Source of the DNA: Pseudomonas entomophila L48
Lineage (GTDB): Bacteria; Pseudomonadota; Gammaproteobacteria; Pseudomonadales; Pseudomonadaceae
NCBI RefSeq assembly: GCF_000026105.1
Contig: NC_008027.1
Span: 5,824,781 to 5,888,780, forward strand
Length of the DNA stretch: 64,000 bases
Reading direction: 5' to 3'
The notes under the pieces were generated by a model. It was not told the DNA's origin and searched no databases. It saw only the letters and a program-made list of their open reading frames with translations. The position numbers and the translations under genes are program-made. Positions 36,638-45,448 of the stretch are shown one piece after another; the first letter of the stretch is position 1, and each line of letters opens with the position of its first letter.

Positions 36638-37522
36638 CTACCGAAGCCCTTGGGCGGGCCGGTCGATTCGCTTGAACGTGATCCGCACAAGCCCCATCGA
36701 GCCGGTCTTGAAACCGACCATGCACATTTGCAGGTAAAGGTTGTAACGGTCGTATACGGCCTGACCAAAACGCTCGCAGATGATCTGCTTGTTGCGCTTC
36801 AGGGCCTGCCACCAGGCTTTTTGGGTCAGGTAGTAATGCATCCTGTCATTGCGCAGTCGCTCGACCTCAAACAGGCCATCTGCCGCCTGAATGATTTCGA
36901 ACATGCGCGGAAGGTCCGATTCCGGGAATATTTCGTTGGCGAAGAATGGGCTGAAATCCTCACGGGTCGAGTTCTCGTAGGTAATGGTCTGCAGCGAGAT
37001 GCGGCCACCCTCGACCAGCCAGCCGTGACAACGCTGGAAGAACGCGCGATAACCGGCGACCTTCTGCTCCACCGTCTGATCAAGGTTGGCAAAATGTTCA
37101 AACGCACCGACGGAAATGATGCTGTCGTACCGTGATGAAGGCTGATGGTCCTGCCAGTTCTCGACACGGACATCGACGCCTGGCAAGCCAAGCGTGTCGA
37201 TATACAGTTTCTGCGCGTCGCTCAGGGTGAGCCCCACGGCATGCTGTACGTCATGCTTCCTGACCAGACTCTCCAACGTCCCACCCCAACCGCAACCGAT
37301 GTCGAGGACATTGGCCGCGCCTTGGCTGGCTGCCTGGGTAATGTGGTAGTCGACCTTGCGCTGCTGAGCCGTGATGAAATCATCCTCGGGTTCGAACAAT
37401 GCCGCGGAATAGCAGCGCGTCTGCGGATCGAGCCAGAGATGATAGAACTCGTTTGACAGATCGTAGTGCGACTGGATCGCTTCCTTCGAAGCACCGATCG
37501 CCGGGGCGGTTGGGGTGGCCAT
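36638..37522 (-). CDS. Cyclopropane-synthase-like SAM methyltransferase
   Basis: A 294-residue protein of the cyclopropane-fatty-acid/mycolic-acid synthase family: SHYDLSNEFYHLWLDPQTRCYSAALF with the conserved Cys, the SAM loop VLDIGCGWGG (72-81) and SVGAFEHFANLD. Compared with the 394-residue housekeeping Cfa in this window, it lacks the ~100-residue N-terminal phospholipid-binding domain. That suggests a carrier-protein-bound or free substrate. It lies between the free ACP and KS genes (18- and 26-base gaps). Expected chemistry is cyclopropanation or methylation of a cis double bond made by one of the cluster's desaturases; which of the two cannot be read from sequence. Confidence 0.88.
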   Translation of the reverse strand: MATPTAPAIGASKEAIQSHYDLSNEFYHLWLDPQTRCYSAALFEPEDDFITAQQRKVDYHITQAASQGAANVLDIGCGWGGTLESLVRKHDVQHAVGLTLSDAQKLYIDTLGLPGVDVRVENWQDHQPSSRYDSIISVGAFEHFANLDQTVEQKVAGYRAFFQRCHGWLVEGGRISLQTITYENSTREDFSPFFANEIFPESDLPRMFEIIQAADGLFEVERLRNDRMHYYLTQKAWWQALKRNKQIICERFGQAVYDRYNLYLQMCMVGFKTGSMGLVRITFKRIDRPAQGLR

Positions 37523-37540
37523 ATCAACTCCTCGATGGGT

Positions 37541-37795
37541 TCAAGCTGCAGCAGTCTCACTGGCTTCCCAGGCATGGGTAGCCAATGCCTCGATGGTGGG
37601 GTGCTCATAGACAACGGTGGGGTCGATTTCCGTGCTGAGCCAGTCGGACAAATCCCCCGTCATGCCGATGACTGCAGCCGAATCAAGGCCAAAGGTGCTG
37701 AACGGAACATCCTGTGCCACCTCAGCCTGATCGATCCCAACCAGATCCGCGATATAGGCAACCAGCCAGTGTTTGATCGTTGTCTTCTTATCCAT
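37541..37795 (-). CDS. Free-standing acyl carrier protein
   Basis: An 84-residue ACP with the phosphopantetheine site FGLDSAAVIGM. Helix II and the VYEHPTIEALATHAWE segment are typical of polyketide-type ACPs rather than fatty-acid AcpP. The true start at 37795 (MDKKTTIKHW) overlaps the desaturase stop by eight bases; the longer frame runs backwards into that gene. It sits next to the desaturase, two genes from the fatty acyl-AMP ligase. The likely role is to receive the activated fatty acid and present it to the desaturase and the Cfa-like enzyme. Confidence 0.9.
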   Translation of the reverse strand: MDKKTTIKHWLVAYIADLVGIDQAEVAQDVPFSTFGLDSAAVIGMTGDLSDWLSTEIDPTVVYEHPTIEALATHAWEASETAAA

Positions 37796-38747
37796 GTTGC
37801 TCTCCGGACCTCTCCGTCCTGTGCTGTGGTAATCGAATGTCGGTGGCCAAACCCAAGGCAGCCAACAACCTGATGAACCAGTACCCGATATCCATGTCCC
37901 AGAGACTGCCGGCGAATCGCGCCGATGCAGGGAATGCGTGGTGATTGTTATGAAACGATTCACCCACCGTCAGCGGACCCAGCAGCCAGATGTTGGTGCT
38001 TCTGTCATGCGTGGCATGGCGCCGACTGCCGAGCAGATGAGTGAGTGAATTGATCGCACTGGTCGCGTGGTAAGACAGGCAGACCCTGAACATGCCCCCC
38101 CAAAGCAAACCTTCCAGGGCACCGTAGAGACTGCGAGTGAGAAGCCCCCCCAAGACACAAGGAATGAGCAGACTGAGTCCGACCCAGTAGTAGTACTTGG
38201 CCGAAATCCAGCAGATATCCTTGTCACGCAACAAGTCCTTGGCATAACGAGCGGGTTGAGTGAGTTGGTGCTGGTACGTCCAAGCCACCTGAGCGAACCA
38301 GAACCCCTTGAGTCGACGCCAGGGCTCGGTGGGTGACAGTAGATTCGGAGAGTGTGGGTCACCCTCCTCGTCGCTGAATTCGTGGTGACGGCGATGATTG
38401 CTGACCCAGTAAATCGGCGTGCCCTGCGCCGTCATGCTGCCTAGGATGGCCAACAGGCATTTGGTATATCGACCGGTCTTGAAACTGCGGTGGGCGAAAA
38501 GCCGGTGATATCCCACCGAGCCTCCCAGCATCGTGAGCAGGTAAAGTACGGCAAATGCACTGAGGTTTTGCCACGCTACACCATGATGAAATGCCAGGAA
38601 GAACGCCAGCAAGGAGCCTATGGCGGGCACCCATAGCAGCGTCAGCGCATGCAGGCGCTGGAACCGCCGCAAGTAAGGGCTCGTAATGGTGATCCCTTTG
38701 AGCGCATCCGGTGATCGGGCTCTGCGCGGCAGCACTTCCATGTTCAT
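37788..38747 (-). CDS. Membrane fatty-acyl desaturase (first of two in the cluster)
   Basis: A 319-residue membrane di-iron desaturase with histidine boxes HRLFAHR, NHRRHHE and HNNHH, plus several transmembrane helices. GGAG seven bases before the ATG at 38747 fixes the start. It lies directly between the acyl-AMP ligase (19-base gap) and the ACP gene (8-bp overlap), the same neighbourhood seen for ACP-dependent desaturases in polyyne clusters. That supports action on the loaded acyl-ACP. It would create the cis double bond that the Cfa-like enzyme needs. Confidence 0.88.
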   Translation of the reverse strand: MNMEVLPRRARSPDALKGITITSPYLRRFQRLHALTLLWVPAIGSLLAFFLAFHHGVAWQNLSAFAVLYLLTMLGGSVGYHRLFAHRSFKTGRYTKCLLAILGSMTAQGTPIYWVSNHRRHHEFSDEEGDPHSPNLLSPTEPWRRLKGFWFAQVAWTYQHQLTQPARYAKDLLRDKDICWISAKYYYWVGLSLLIPCVLGGLLTRSLYGALEGLLWGGMFRVCLSYHATSAINSLTHLLGSRRHATHDRSTNIWLLGPLTVGESFHNNHHAFPASARFAGSLWDMDIGYWFIRLLAALGLATDIRLPQHRTERSGEQHG

Positions 38748-38766
38748 AGGTTTGCTCCTTGTCCAA

Positions 38767-40470
38767 TCAGGCCTGAAGTAACTCGCCGCGCTCGAAACGT
38801 GCAGCCGTTTCAGCTCGACGGAGCTTTCCGCTTGAAGTCTTCGCAACCCCCTTGGGCTTGATGAGCATCACTGCATCAGGCGCAATCCCATGCTGCTCGA
38901 TGATCCGCTGCCGAATGGCACAGACCATCTGCTCACGGGTATGCGGGTCCAGTTCACCTTTTTCCACTTCGTGTACCAGCACCAGACCTTCTTGCTCCCC
39001 TGCGCGCTGACTGAACGCGACGCCGCAGTTTTCCCGCAGACCGGGGGTGGCAAGAAATGCCGTCTGCTCGATGTCTTGTGGGTAGTAATTGCGACCGCGG
39101 ATGACGATCAGGTCTTTCAACCGTCCCGTAATGTAGAGCTCTTCATCCTTGAGGAAACCGAGGTCGCCTGTGCGATAGAAGACGACTTCAGGCTCGGTTT
39201 CGAAATAGGCGCCAAAACGTTCGCGTGTGGCGGATGGGTTGTCGAAGTAGCCCTGGGCCACAGAAGAACTGGCAACCCACACTTCGCCAATGTGCATATC
39301 CTGTTTGCGCGCACCGGTTTCGGGATCGACGATCGCCACCCGTGAGCCATTGATCGGGCGGCCATTGCTGACAAGCAAGTCACCAGGTGCATCGGGTCGT
39401 GCCGCAACGGCAAGTCCCAGTTGCAGGCTGTTTCTGTCCAGCTCAAGTACCCTGAGGCCAGCCCCTGCCGTTGGCCCGGTCACGATCAGGGTCGTTTCGG
39501 CCATTCCGTAACAAGGGTAGAAACTCGAAGGCGCGAATCCATACCGGGAGAAGCGCTTGGCAAATGCATCTAGCACCTCATGACGCACGGGTTCAGCACC
39601 GCAATAAGCTATTCGCCAACTGCTCAGGTCGAGGCCCACGCACTCTTCATCCTTGATTCGAGCCAAGCAATGGGCAAACCCGAACGTCGGCCCTCCCGAT
39701 GTAGTCCCCCTGTAGTCACTAATAGCCCTGAGCCAGCGCACAGGCTTCTGCACGAACTCAAGTGGTGACATGTGGATGCAGGTGATCCCCAAGTACAAGG
39801 GCTGCAGAACGTTTCCGACCAACCCCATATCGTGGAACAACGGCAACCAGTTCACCCCAACAATGTGTTCATCGTTGGCAAATCCTGATTGAATCATTTC
39901 AAGATTGTTGACTAGGTTGGCGTGAGAAATGACCGCCCCCTTGGGATCCCCCGTTGATCCGGAGGTGTACTGAATAAACGCCGTTGCCTGCGAATGCGGC
40001 GAATCGGGTGACCACTCCGTCTGCTCAGCGACAAATTCATCTGTCGCCAGTTTGCCGAGCTCGCCGAACACGTCAAAATCGAACCGCTGCATCAGCCCAC
40101 TGCTACTCAAGACATACTCGATGCGTGCGTCATCTATGATTTTCTTGAATCGATCCAGGGCATGAGGCTGTGTGGGCGTATTGACAGGTACGGGCACGGC
40201 ACCGGCATACAAACAGGCAACAAATGCCTTGATGAACTCTAGCCCACTGGGATAGATCAGTAAGATGTTCCGACCTTGCAGGTTTTGTGTGCACAAATAC
40301 AGTGCCAGTGACCTTGAAAAAGCATCAAGCTCACCAAAAGTCAGAATCTCTTCGGTCTGCCGTGTAATGAATACAAAAGCAGCCTTGTCGGCATGGGCAG
40401 AGGCATGCAAGCGACAACTATCAACAATATTGCAATGCGCGCGCGCAGGCGCCAGACAGGCATGAGGCAT
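38767..40470 (-). CDS. Fatty acyl-AMP ligase (loading enzyme)
   Basis: Activates a free fatty acid with ATP and passes it to an ACP. The 567-residue adenylation enzyme shows the P-loop TSGSTGDPKG (169-178), the FAAL hallmark LPLFHDMGLVGNVLQPLY, SFYPCYGMAET, TGDLGFL, GRLKDLIVIRGRNYYPQDIE and a C-terminal SSGKLRR lysine. The FHDMGL and YYPQDIE forms favour a FAAL over a CoA ligase. It is the second gene of the operon, after the KS-AT. In the cyanobacterial Ols protein the same domain is fused at the N-terminus; here it is separate. Confidence 0.92.
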   Translation of the reverse strand: MPHACLAPARAHCNIVDSCRLHASAHADKAAFVFITRQTEEILTFGELDAFSRSLALYLCTQNLQGRNILLIYPSGLEFIKAFVACLYAGAVPVPVNTPTQPHALDRFKKIIDDARIEYVLSSSGLMQRFDFDVFGELGKLATDEFVAEQTEWSPDSPHSQATAFIQYTSGSTGDPKGAVISHANLVNNLEMIQSGFANDEHIVGVNWLPLFHDMGLVGNVLQPLYLGITCIHMSPLEFVQKPVRWLRAISDYRGTTSGGPTFGFAHCLARIKDEECVGLDLSSWRIAYCGAEPVRHEVLDAFAKRFSRYGFAPSSFYPCYGMAETTLIVTGPTAGAGLRVLELDRNSLQLGLAVAARPDAPGDLLVSNGRPINGSRVAIVDPETGARKQDMHIGEVWVASSSVAQGYFDNPSATRERFGAYFETEPEVVFYRTGDLGFLKDEELYITGRLKDLIVIRGRNYYPQDIEQTAFLATPGLRENCGVAFSQRAGEQEGLVLVHEVEKGELDPHTREQMVCAIRQRIIEQHGIAPDAVMLIKPKGVAKTSSGKLRRAETAARFERGELLQA

Positions 40471-40513
40471 GGCGTGTAATCCTGAAACTTATTGTATTTA
40501 TCGAGGATGGCGT

Positions 40514-43276
40514 TCAGCTTGAATGTGCAATGGCTTCGACGATATCCGCCAAGTCTTTTTCAGAGAAATAACTCGCCAGCCTCTGTTCCGCTGAATAGCA
40601 GTTCTGATTGAAACGGTAAGGGGGCAACAGATCGGCGCGTTGCGCGGAGTCATGTAGTTTGCCCCATGAGATACCTTGGCCTGACTCAAATAACGCAGAC
40701 AATGTCGACATCCATTTGAAACTGTCATCCTGGTTTTTGTCCAGGGAGCTCAACGTCTGGTGTTCGCCGCCATTATCAAGCTCGTTGATCAATGTAGCCA
40801 TTTGTCTGCCTGGGCCGATTTCCAGAAACAGGAACCGGCGCGTACTCATCAATGCACGTACAGCATCGGCAAAGCGCACCGTGTCTCTGATATGCCTCAC
40901 CCAATAATCGGGTTGCGCAAGTCTGGTGATTTCTAGCTTGCCGGTTAGTGTGGAATAAAACGGCAAGCTCGGCACCTGAGGTGTAATGCCCTCGATGGCC
41001 GTCGCATAGGCTGGAAGCACAATATCCATTTGCTGGGAATGATAGGCTCGTTCGACGTCCAGACGTTTGTGCGCAATATCAGCTGCCTTCAAGGCCTCTC
41101 GACAAGCCAGCTCATCTTCGCAGGAAAGGGCCAGCACACAGCTCTGGGGCGTGTTGATCGCGGCTACCGAAAATGGGATGTTTCCCAGAGCCCCATTCGC
41201 CTGCTCGGCACTGGCATGAACGGCATACATACACCCTTCTGTGACATTACCCTCGATCAGCCTTCCCCGGTGCCAGACCATTCGGGCAGCCTGCTCCAGG
41301 GTCAAGACACCAGCGCAGCAGGCCGCTGCATATTCACCCAGGCTATGGCCGATTACTGCATCCGCAACGACACCGACACCCGCCCAACAACGCGCCAATG
41401 CATACTGGAGGGCGAAGGTGGTGACCTGTACCTGCGAGACGCTCAACGATTTCTTTGCTTCGAACAAGCAAGCCAGAAGATCGAATTCAAAATGTTCCTG
41501 GTAGAACGAAGCGACTTCATCCAGTGCTTGGCGGTACAGTACGTTAGTGCGATAGAGCGACTGGCTCATTCCAGGGTAATGCCCACCTTGGCCGGCAAAC
41601 ACCAGGCAGACCGGTAATCGCTCACGGTACCCGCCCTCCTTCCCTGCCAAGGTGCGATCAAGGTGTTCAAGCAACCCTTGCCTATCGGCAACCGGATAGG
41701 CAAAGCGTGCTGGCATTTGTGATTTGTACCGATTGCTCGCCCGGCAAAATGGCATCAGCTCAGCAGCCTCAAGTGCTGTTACATGAGCTCGCAGCTGCTG
41801 CAACTGCAGGCGTAACGCATCATGGTCGGGTGCACTGAGCGTCAGGCAGCCTGCGCCATCCATCTCGACCTCATCAGGGTCATCGGCGCTGGAAACAATC
41901 ACATGAGCGTTGGTACCGCTCATGCCAAAACTGCTGACAGCGGCGACTCGCGATGCGCCCCCTCTTGGCCAGGGGTGGCTGCTAGTCGCAACACAGAGTT
42001 GACTACGTGACCAGTCGAAGTGGGGAGTAGGCGACGAACAATGGAGCGAGGGCACGATCCGGCCATGCCGCGCACTCAATACAGCCTTGATCAAGCCAGC
42101 CAGGCCAGCAGCCGCTTCAAGATGACCGATATTGCTTTTCACCGACCCAATCCAGGTCTGTTCGGTCTTGCCATAGTGTCGGGCCAACGCACCGAGTTCT
42201 ATGGGATCACCCAGCGGCGTCGCAGTGCCATGACATTCGACATACCCGACGTCTGCGGCATCCATACACGCATTTTCAAGCGCTTTGCTGATAACTTCCT
42301 GTTGAGCGATACCGCTTGGGGCAGTCATGCCATTGGACTTCCCGTCATGGTTGACTGCAGAGCCGCGAATAAGCCCCCAGATCGGGAGCTTTTCCTTCTG
42401 CGCATCACTGAGCCGCTTGAGAACCAATACAGCCCCTCCCTCACCTCGGACGTAACCATCAGCATTACTATCGAAGGGGCGACTGCTTCCGCTGCGTGAC
42501 AAAGCCTGCATCGCGGAGAAAGCCACTGAAGCGCCGGGCGTGAGCATAAGATTGACGCCACCGACAAAAGCCGCATCAATTTCGCGGCTGCGTAATGCCT
42601 TGCATGCAAGATCTGCCGCCACCAACGCCGACGAACAACTGGTGTCGACCTGCAACGCAGGGCCACGCAAGTTGTAGAAGTAAGAAATACGCCCGGGCGC
42701 TATGCTCTTCCCACATCCAAGCGCAGACAAAGGCGAGATCCGCTGCCGATCAGCAGAACGCGTGTAAAAATCCGCATAGTCATCACTGGAGAGGCCAATA
42801 TAGACCCCTGTGGCCGAACCACTCAGCGAATGGCGGTCAATCCCGCTGTGTTCCAGTGCCTGCCAGCTGAGCTCAAGCAATAGCCGGTGCTGAGGATCCG
42901 TGCGCCGTGCCTCCTGCTCACTCATCGAGAAAAAGGAAGCATCGAAACCATAGGGGTTATCAATAAGGGCTGCGGTGCTCTGATAAGTGGTGCCGGGCTC
43001 CCCTGCACTCGAGCTGTAACTATCCCCTCCCCAACGCTTATTAAGGAAAGGCTCGATAGAGCAGTGGCCCTTGGCGAGGTTTTCCCAGAAAGCAGCTGGC
43101 GAATCAGCCTTCCCGGGAAATCGGCAGCTCATGCCGACAATGGCAATAGGTTCATGCTGTTGAGCGCGAAGTTTCTCAACTTCAACCTTCAGTGCATTGA
43201 TGCGCAGCAGTGACTGTTTAATTACGTCTGTCGGGGCACCGGATACAGCTGAATTAGACGCACCATCGCTCAACAT
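40514..43276 (-). CDS. Polyketide synthase KS-AT protein
   Basis: First gene of the operon, 920 residues. A short coiled helix at the N-terminus (TDVIKQSLLRINALKVEVEK) looks like a docking element. KS follows with intact triad: DTSCSSAL (Cys214), ECHGTATPLGDPIE (His349) and KSNIGH (His385). Then comes a full acyltransferase with FAGQGGHYPG, GHSLGEYAA (Ser645) and the catalytic His746 in RAYHSQQM, closer to malonyl- than methylmalonyl-type. No reductive domains or ACP are fused, so it must work with separate carriers. The start at 43276 is preceded by AGGGAA; 12 more in-frame residues upstream are possible. It may also supply malonyl groups to the AT-less KS. Confidence 0.92.
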   Translation of the reverse strand: MLSDGASNSAVSGAPTDVIKQSLLRINALKVEVEKLRAQQHEPIAIVGMSCRFPGKADSPAAFWENLAKGHCSIEPFLNKRWGGDSYSSSAGEPGTTYQSTAALIDNPYGFDASFFSMSEQEARRTDPQHRLLLELSWQALEHSGIDRHSLSGSATGVYIGLSSDDYADFYTRSADRQRISPLSALGCGKSIAPGRISYFYNLRGPALQVDTSCSSALVAADLACKALRSREIDAAFVGGVNLMLTPGASVAFSAMQALSRSGSSRPFDSNADGYVRGEGGAVLVLKRLSDAQKEKLPIWGLIRGSAVNHDGKSNGMTAPSGIAQQEVISKALENACMDAADVGYVECHGTATPLGDPIELGALARHYGKTEQTWIGSVKSNIGHLEAAAGLAGLIKAVLSARHGRIVPSLHCSSPTPHFDWSRSQLCVATSSHPWPRGGASRVAAVSSFGMSGTNAHVIVSSADDPDEVEMDGAGCLTLSAPDHDALRLQLQQLRAHVTALEAAELMPFCRASNRYKSQMPARFAYPVADRQGLLEHLDRTLAGKEGGYRERLPVCLVFAGQGGHYPGMSQSLYRTNVLYRQALDEVASFYQEHFEFDLLACLFEAKKSLSVSQVQVTTFALQYALARCWAGVGVVADAVIGHSLGEYAAACCAGVLTLEQAARMVWHRGRLIEGNVTEGCMYAVHASAEQANGALGNIPFSVAAINTPQSCVLALSCEDELACREALKAADIAHKRLDVERAYHSQQMDIVLPAYATAIEGITPQVPSLPFYSTLTGKLEITRLAQPDYWVRHIRDTVRFADAVRALMSTRRFLFLEIGPGRQMATLINELDNGGEHQTLSSLDKNQDDSFKWMSTLSALFESGQGISWGKLHDSAQRADLLPPYRFNQNCYSAEQRLASYFSEKDLADIVEAIAHSS

Positions 43277-43321
43277 GGCAATTCCCTGTGCAGTTATGAG
43301 ATTCCATCTCACGCTAATGCC

Positions 43322-43379
43322 GGAGTATTAATACTCCAATGCGAGCAGGACTATAGAGCATGAGTAATCTTAAGGGCAA
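43322..43379 (-). promoter_or_regulatory. Candidate promoter and operator of the 13-gene operon
   Basis: On the minus strand a TTGCCC (plus 43374-43379) and a TATAGT (plus 43350-43355) are spaced by 18 bases, a reasonable sigma-70 promoter. Just downstream of the predicted start point lies GGAGTATTAATACTCC (43322-43337), a perfect 16-bp palindrome 46 bases before the KS-AT start codon. That is a typical place for a repressor operator; as RNA it could form a small hairpin. No regulator gene is in the cluster. Confidence 0.5.
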
Positions 43380-43400
43380 TAGGTATTCGTACTAATTCCA

Positions 43401-43409
43401 CCCCCCCCC
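43401..43409. repeat. C9 homopolymer in the operon's upstream region
   Basis: Nine consecutive C residues on the plus strand, 125-133 bases upstream of the KS-AT start and about 20 bases upstream of the predicted -35 element. The rest of the 43277-43610 intergenic stretch is AT-rich and holds the promoter, operator and glmS terminator described here; I see no gene in it. Confidence 0.9.
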
Positions 43410-43504
43410 AAAGAACTGACCCACGAGATCAACCCGATGCAATAAGCTCATGATTTCTCTTAACTTTTAACTAAATTTCCTGCTGTTTTCTTTTCCCCCT
43501 GGTA

Positions 43505-43561
43505 GAAAAAAACAAGCCTGACCTCCAGTTTCGCAATATTTGGAAACAAGAGATCAGGCTT
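43505..43561 (-). terminator. glmS terminator
   Basis: AAGCCTGA (43514-43521) pairs with TCAGGCTT (43554-43561), with an inner GTTTC/GAAAC pair. On the minus strand the hairpin is followed by a T-rich run (A-run at 43505-43512 on the plus strand). It closes the glmS transcript and separates it from the operon downstream. Confidence 0.75.
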
Positions 43562-43579
43562 TTGTAACACCTGTTTAAA

Positions 43580-43650
43580 TCGGACGTTTATTTAGTCTTT
43601 GGCAGAATAGTCACTCTACTGTGACCGATTTAGCCAAGTTACGTGGCTGA
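43580..43650 (-). other. attTn7-type site at the glmS 3' end
   Basis: The last codons of glmS (encoding [15 protein letters not shown]) are the conserved TnsD recognition sequence. Tn7 inserts about 25 bases past the stop, here near 43586. No Tn7 end repeats or transposase genes are visible, so the site looks empty, but the accessory operon begins just beyond it. Confidence 0.65.
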
Positions 43651-45446
43651 TCCACGTCAGTCCCCTTGAGTACTGCCACATAATAAGAAAGCAACTGCAG
43701 CGGAATGGTGTAGAGGATCGGCGCCAGGGCGTCGTTGATGTGCGGCACCTTGATCACATGGGTACCCTCGCCGTTGCTCATGCCAGCGTTCTCGTCAGCG
43801 AACACCACCAGCTCGCCACCACGGGCGCGCACTTCCTGCAGGTTGGACTTGAGCTTTTCCAGCAGCTCGTTGTTCGGCGCCACGGTGACCACCGGCATGT
43901 CATTGTCCACCAGCGCCAGCGGGCCGTGCTTGAGCTCACCGGCCGGGTAGGCTTCGGCGTGGATATAGGAGATTTCCTTGAGCTTGAGCGCGCCTTCCAT
44001 CGCCACCGGGTACTGGGCACCGCGGCCGAGGAACAGGGTGTGGTGCTTGTCGGCGAACAGCTCGGCGGTCTTCTCGACCACGCTGTCCATCGCCAGTGCT
44101 TCACCCAGGCGAGCCGGCAGGCGACGCAGTTCTTCCACCAACTCGGCTTCGACGCCGGCTTCCAGGGTGCCGCGCACTTGGCCCAGGGCCAAGGTCAGCA
44201 GCATCAGCGATACCAGCTGGGTGGTGAAGGCCTTGGTGGAAGCTACGCCGATTTCCGGGCCCGCCAGGGTCAGCAGGGTCAGGTCGGATTCGCGAACCAA
44301 CGAGCTGATGCCGACGTTGCAGATTGCCAGGCTGCCGAGGAAACCCAGCTCCTTGGCATTGCGCAGGGCGGCCAGGGTATCGGCGGTCTCGCCCGACTGG
44401 GAGATGGAGACGAACAGGGTGTCCGGCTGTACCACGACCTTGCGGTAGCGGAACTCGCTGGCCACTTCCACCTGGCACGGGATACCGGCCAGGCTCTCGA
44501 GCCAGTAACGGGCGACCATGCCGGCGTGGTAGCTGGTACCGCAGGCAACGATCTGCACGTTACGCACTTTGGCGAACAGCTCGGCCGCCTTCGGGCCAAA
44601 GGCCTGGACCATGACGTGGTCCTTGCCCAGGCGCCCTTCCAGGGTGCGCTGCACCACGGTCGGCTGCTCATGGATCTCCTTGAGCATGAAGTGGCGGAAC
44701 TCGCCCTTGTCGGCGGCTTCGGCACCTTCGTGATACTGCACGGTTTCACGCTGGACAGGGTGGCCGGCCTGATCCCAGATCTTCACCTGGTCACGGCGGA
44801 TCTCGGCGATATCACCCTCCTCCAGGTACATGAAACGATCGGTGACCTGGCGCAGGGCCAACTGGTCGGACGCCAGGAAGTTCTCACCCAGGCCCAGGCC
44901 GATCACCAGCGGGCTGCCGCTGCGCGCGGCCACCAGGCGATCAGGCTGCTGCTTGCTGATCAGCGCCAGGCCGTAGGCGCCGTGCAGGCGCTTGACCGCG
45001 GACTTGAGCGCATCGGTGAGGTCCGGGATGCTCTTGAGGGTGTGGTGGATCAGGTGGACGATAACCTCGGTATCGGTCTGCGAGTCGAACACGTAGCCCA
45101 GGCCCTTGAGCTCATCACGCAGCTCTTCGTGGTTCTCGATGATGCCGTTGTGCACCACCGCCACGTCGCTCGCAGAGAAATGCGGGTGGGCATTGCCCTC
45201 GGTCGGCGCGCCATGAGTGGCCCAGCGGGTGTGGGCGATGCCCAGCTGGCCGATCAGCGGCTCGGCGGCATTGGCGGCGTCCAGTTCGGCGACCTTGCCG
45301 ATGCGGCGGCGACGCTGCAGCTCACCCTGCTGGGTGTAGACAGCCAGGCCAGCGCTGTCATAGCCGCGGTACTCGAGGCGTTTGAGACCTTCGATGAGGA
45401 TGGCCGTAATGTTGCGCTCGGCTACAGCACCAACGATTCCACACAT
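43611..45446 (-). CDS. glmS: Glutamine-fructose-6-phosphate aminotransferase
   Basis: Makes glucosamine-6-phosphate from fructose-6-phosphate and glutamine, the first committed step to UDP-GlcNAc for peptidoglycan and LPS. The 611-residue protein begins [12 protein letters not shown] (Cys nucleophile of the glutaminase domain) and has [13 protein letters not shown] and two SIS sugar-binding domains ([20 protein letters not shown]). It ends in the conserved [13 protein letters not shown]. Two bases follow the upstream DeoR-type regulator, so both are probably one transcript. A GlmS this close to glmU is typical of pseudomonads. Confidence 0.97.
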   Translation of the reverse strand: MCGIVGAVAERNITAILIEGLKRLEYRGYDSAGLAVYTQQGELQRRRRIGKVAELDAANAAEPLIGQLGIAHTRWATHGAPTEGNAHPHFSASDVAVVHNGIIENHEELRDELKGLGYVFDSQTDTEVIVHLIHHTLKSIPDLTDALKSAVKRLHGAYGLALISKQQPDRLVAARSGSPLVIGLGLGENFLASDQLALRQVTDRFMYLEEGDIAEIRRDQVKIWDQAGHPVQRETVQYHEGAEAADKGEFRHFMLKEIHEQPTVVQRTLEGRLGKDHVMVQAFGPKAAELFAKVRNVQIVACGTSYHAGMVARYWLESLAGIPCQVEVASEFRYRKVVVQPDTLFVSISQSGETADTLAALRNAKELGFLGSLAICNVGISSLVRESDLTLLTLAGPEIGVASTKAFTTQLVSLMLLTLALGQVRGTLEAGVEAELVEELRRLPARLGEALAMDSVVEKTAELFADKHHTLFLGRGAQYPVAMEGALKLKEISYIHAEAYPAGELKHGPLALVDNDMPVVTVAPNNELLEKLKSNLQEVRARGGELVVFADENAGMSNGEGTHVIKVPHINDALAPILYTIPLQLLSYYVAVLKGTDVDQPRNLAKSVTVE

Positions 45447-45448
45447 GG

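Noticed and set aside
37541-40470. Polyyne (terminal alkyne) cluster, because FAAL, ACP and desaturase genes are adjacent.
   Set aside because: Polyyne clusters carry several consecutive desaturases, a thioesterase and rubredoxin and have no KS-AT, KR or ST-TE. Only the loading logic is shared.
34500-43276. PUFA synthase or aryl polyene cluster.
   Set aside because: There are no tandem ACPs, no dehydratase or enoyl reductase domains, and no ammonia-lyase. The ST-TE end does not fit either type.
43480-43600. Tn7 insertion next to glmS.
   Set aside because: I find no Tn7-type end repeats, no 5-bp duplication and no tns genes. Only the target-site context is present.
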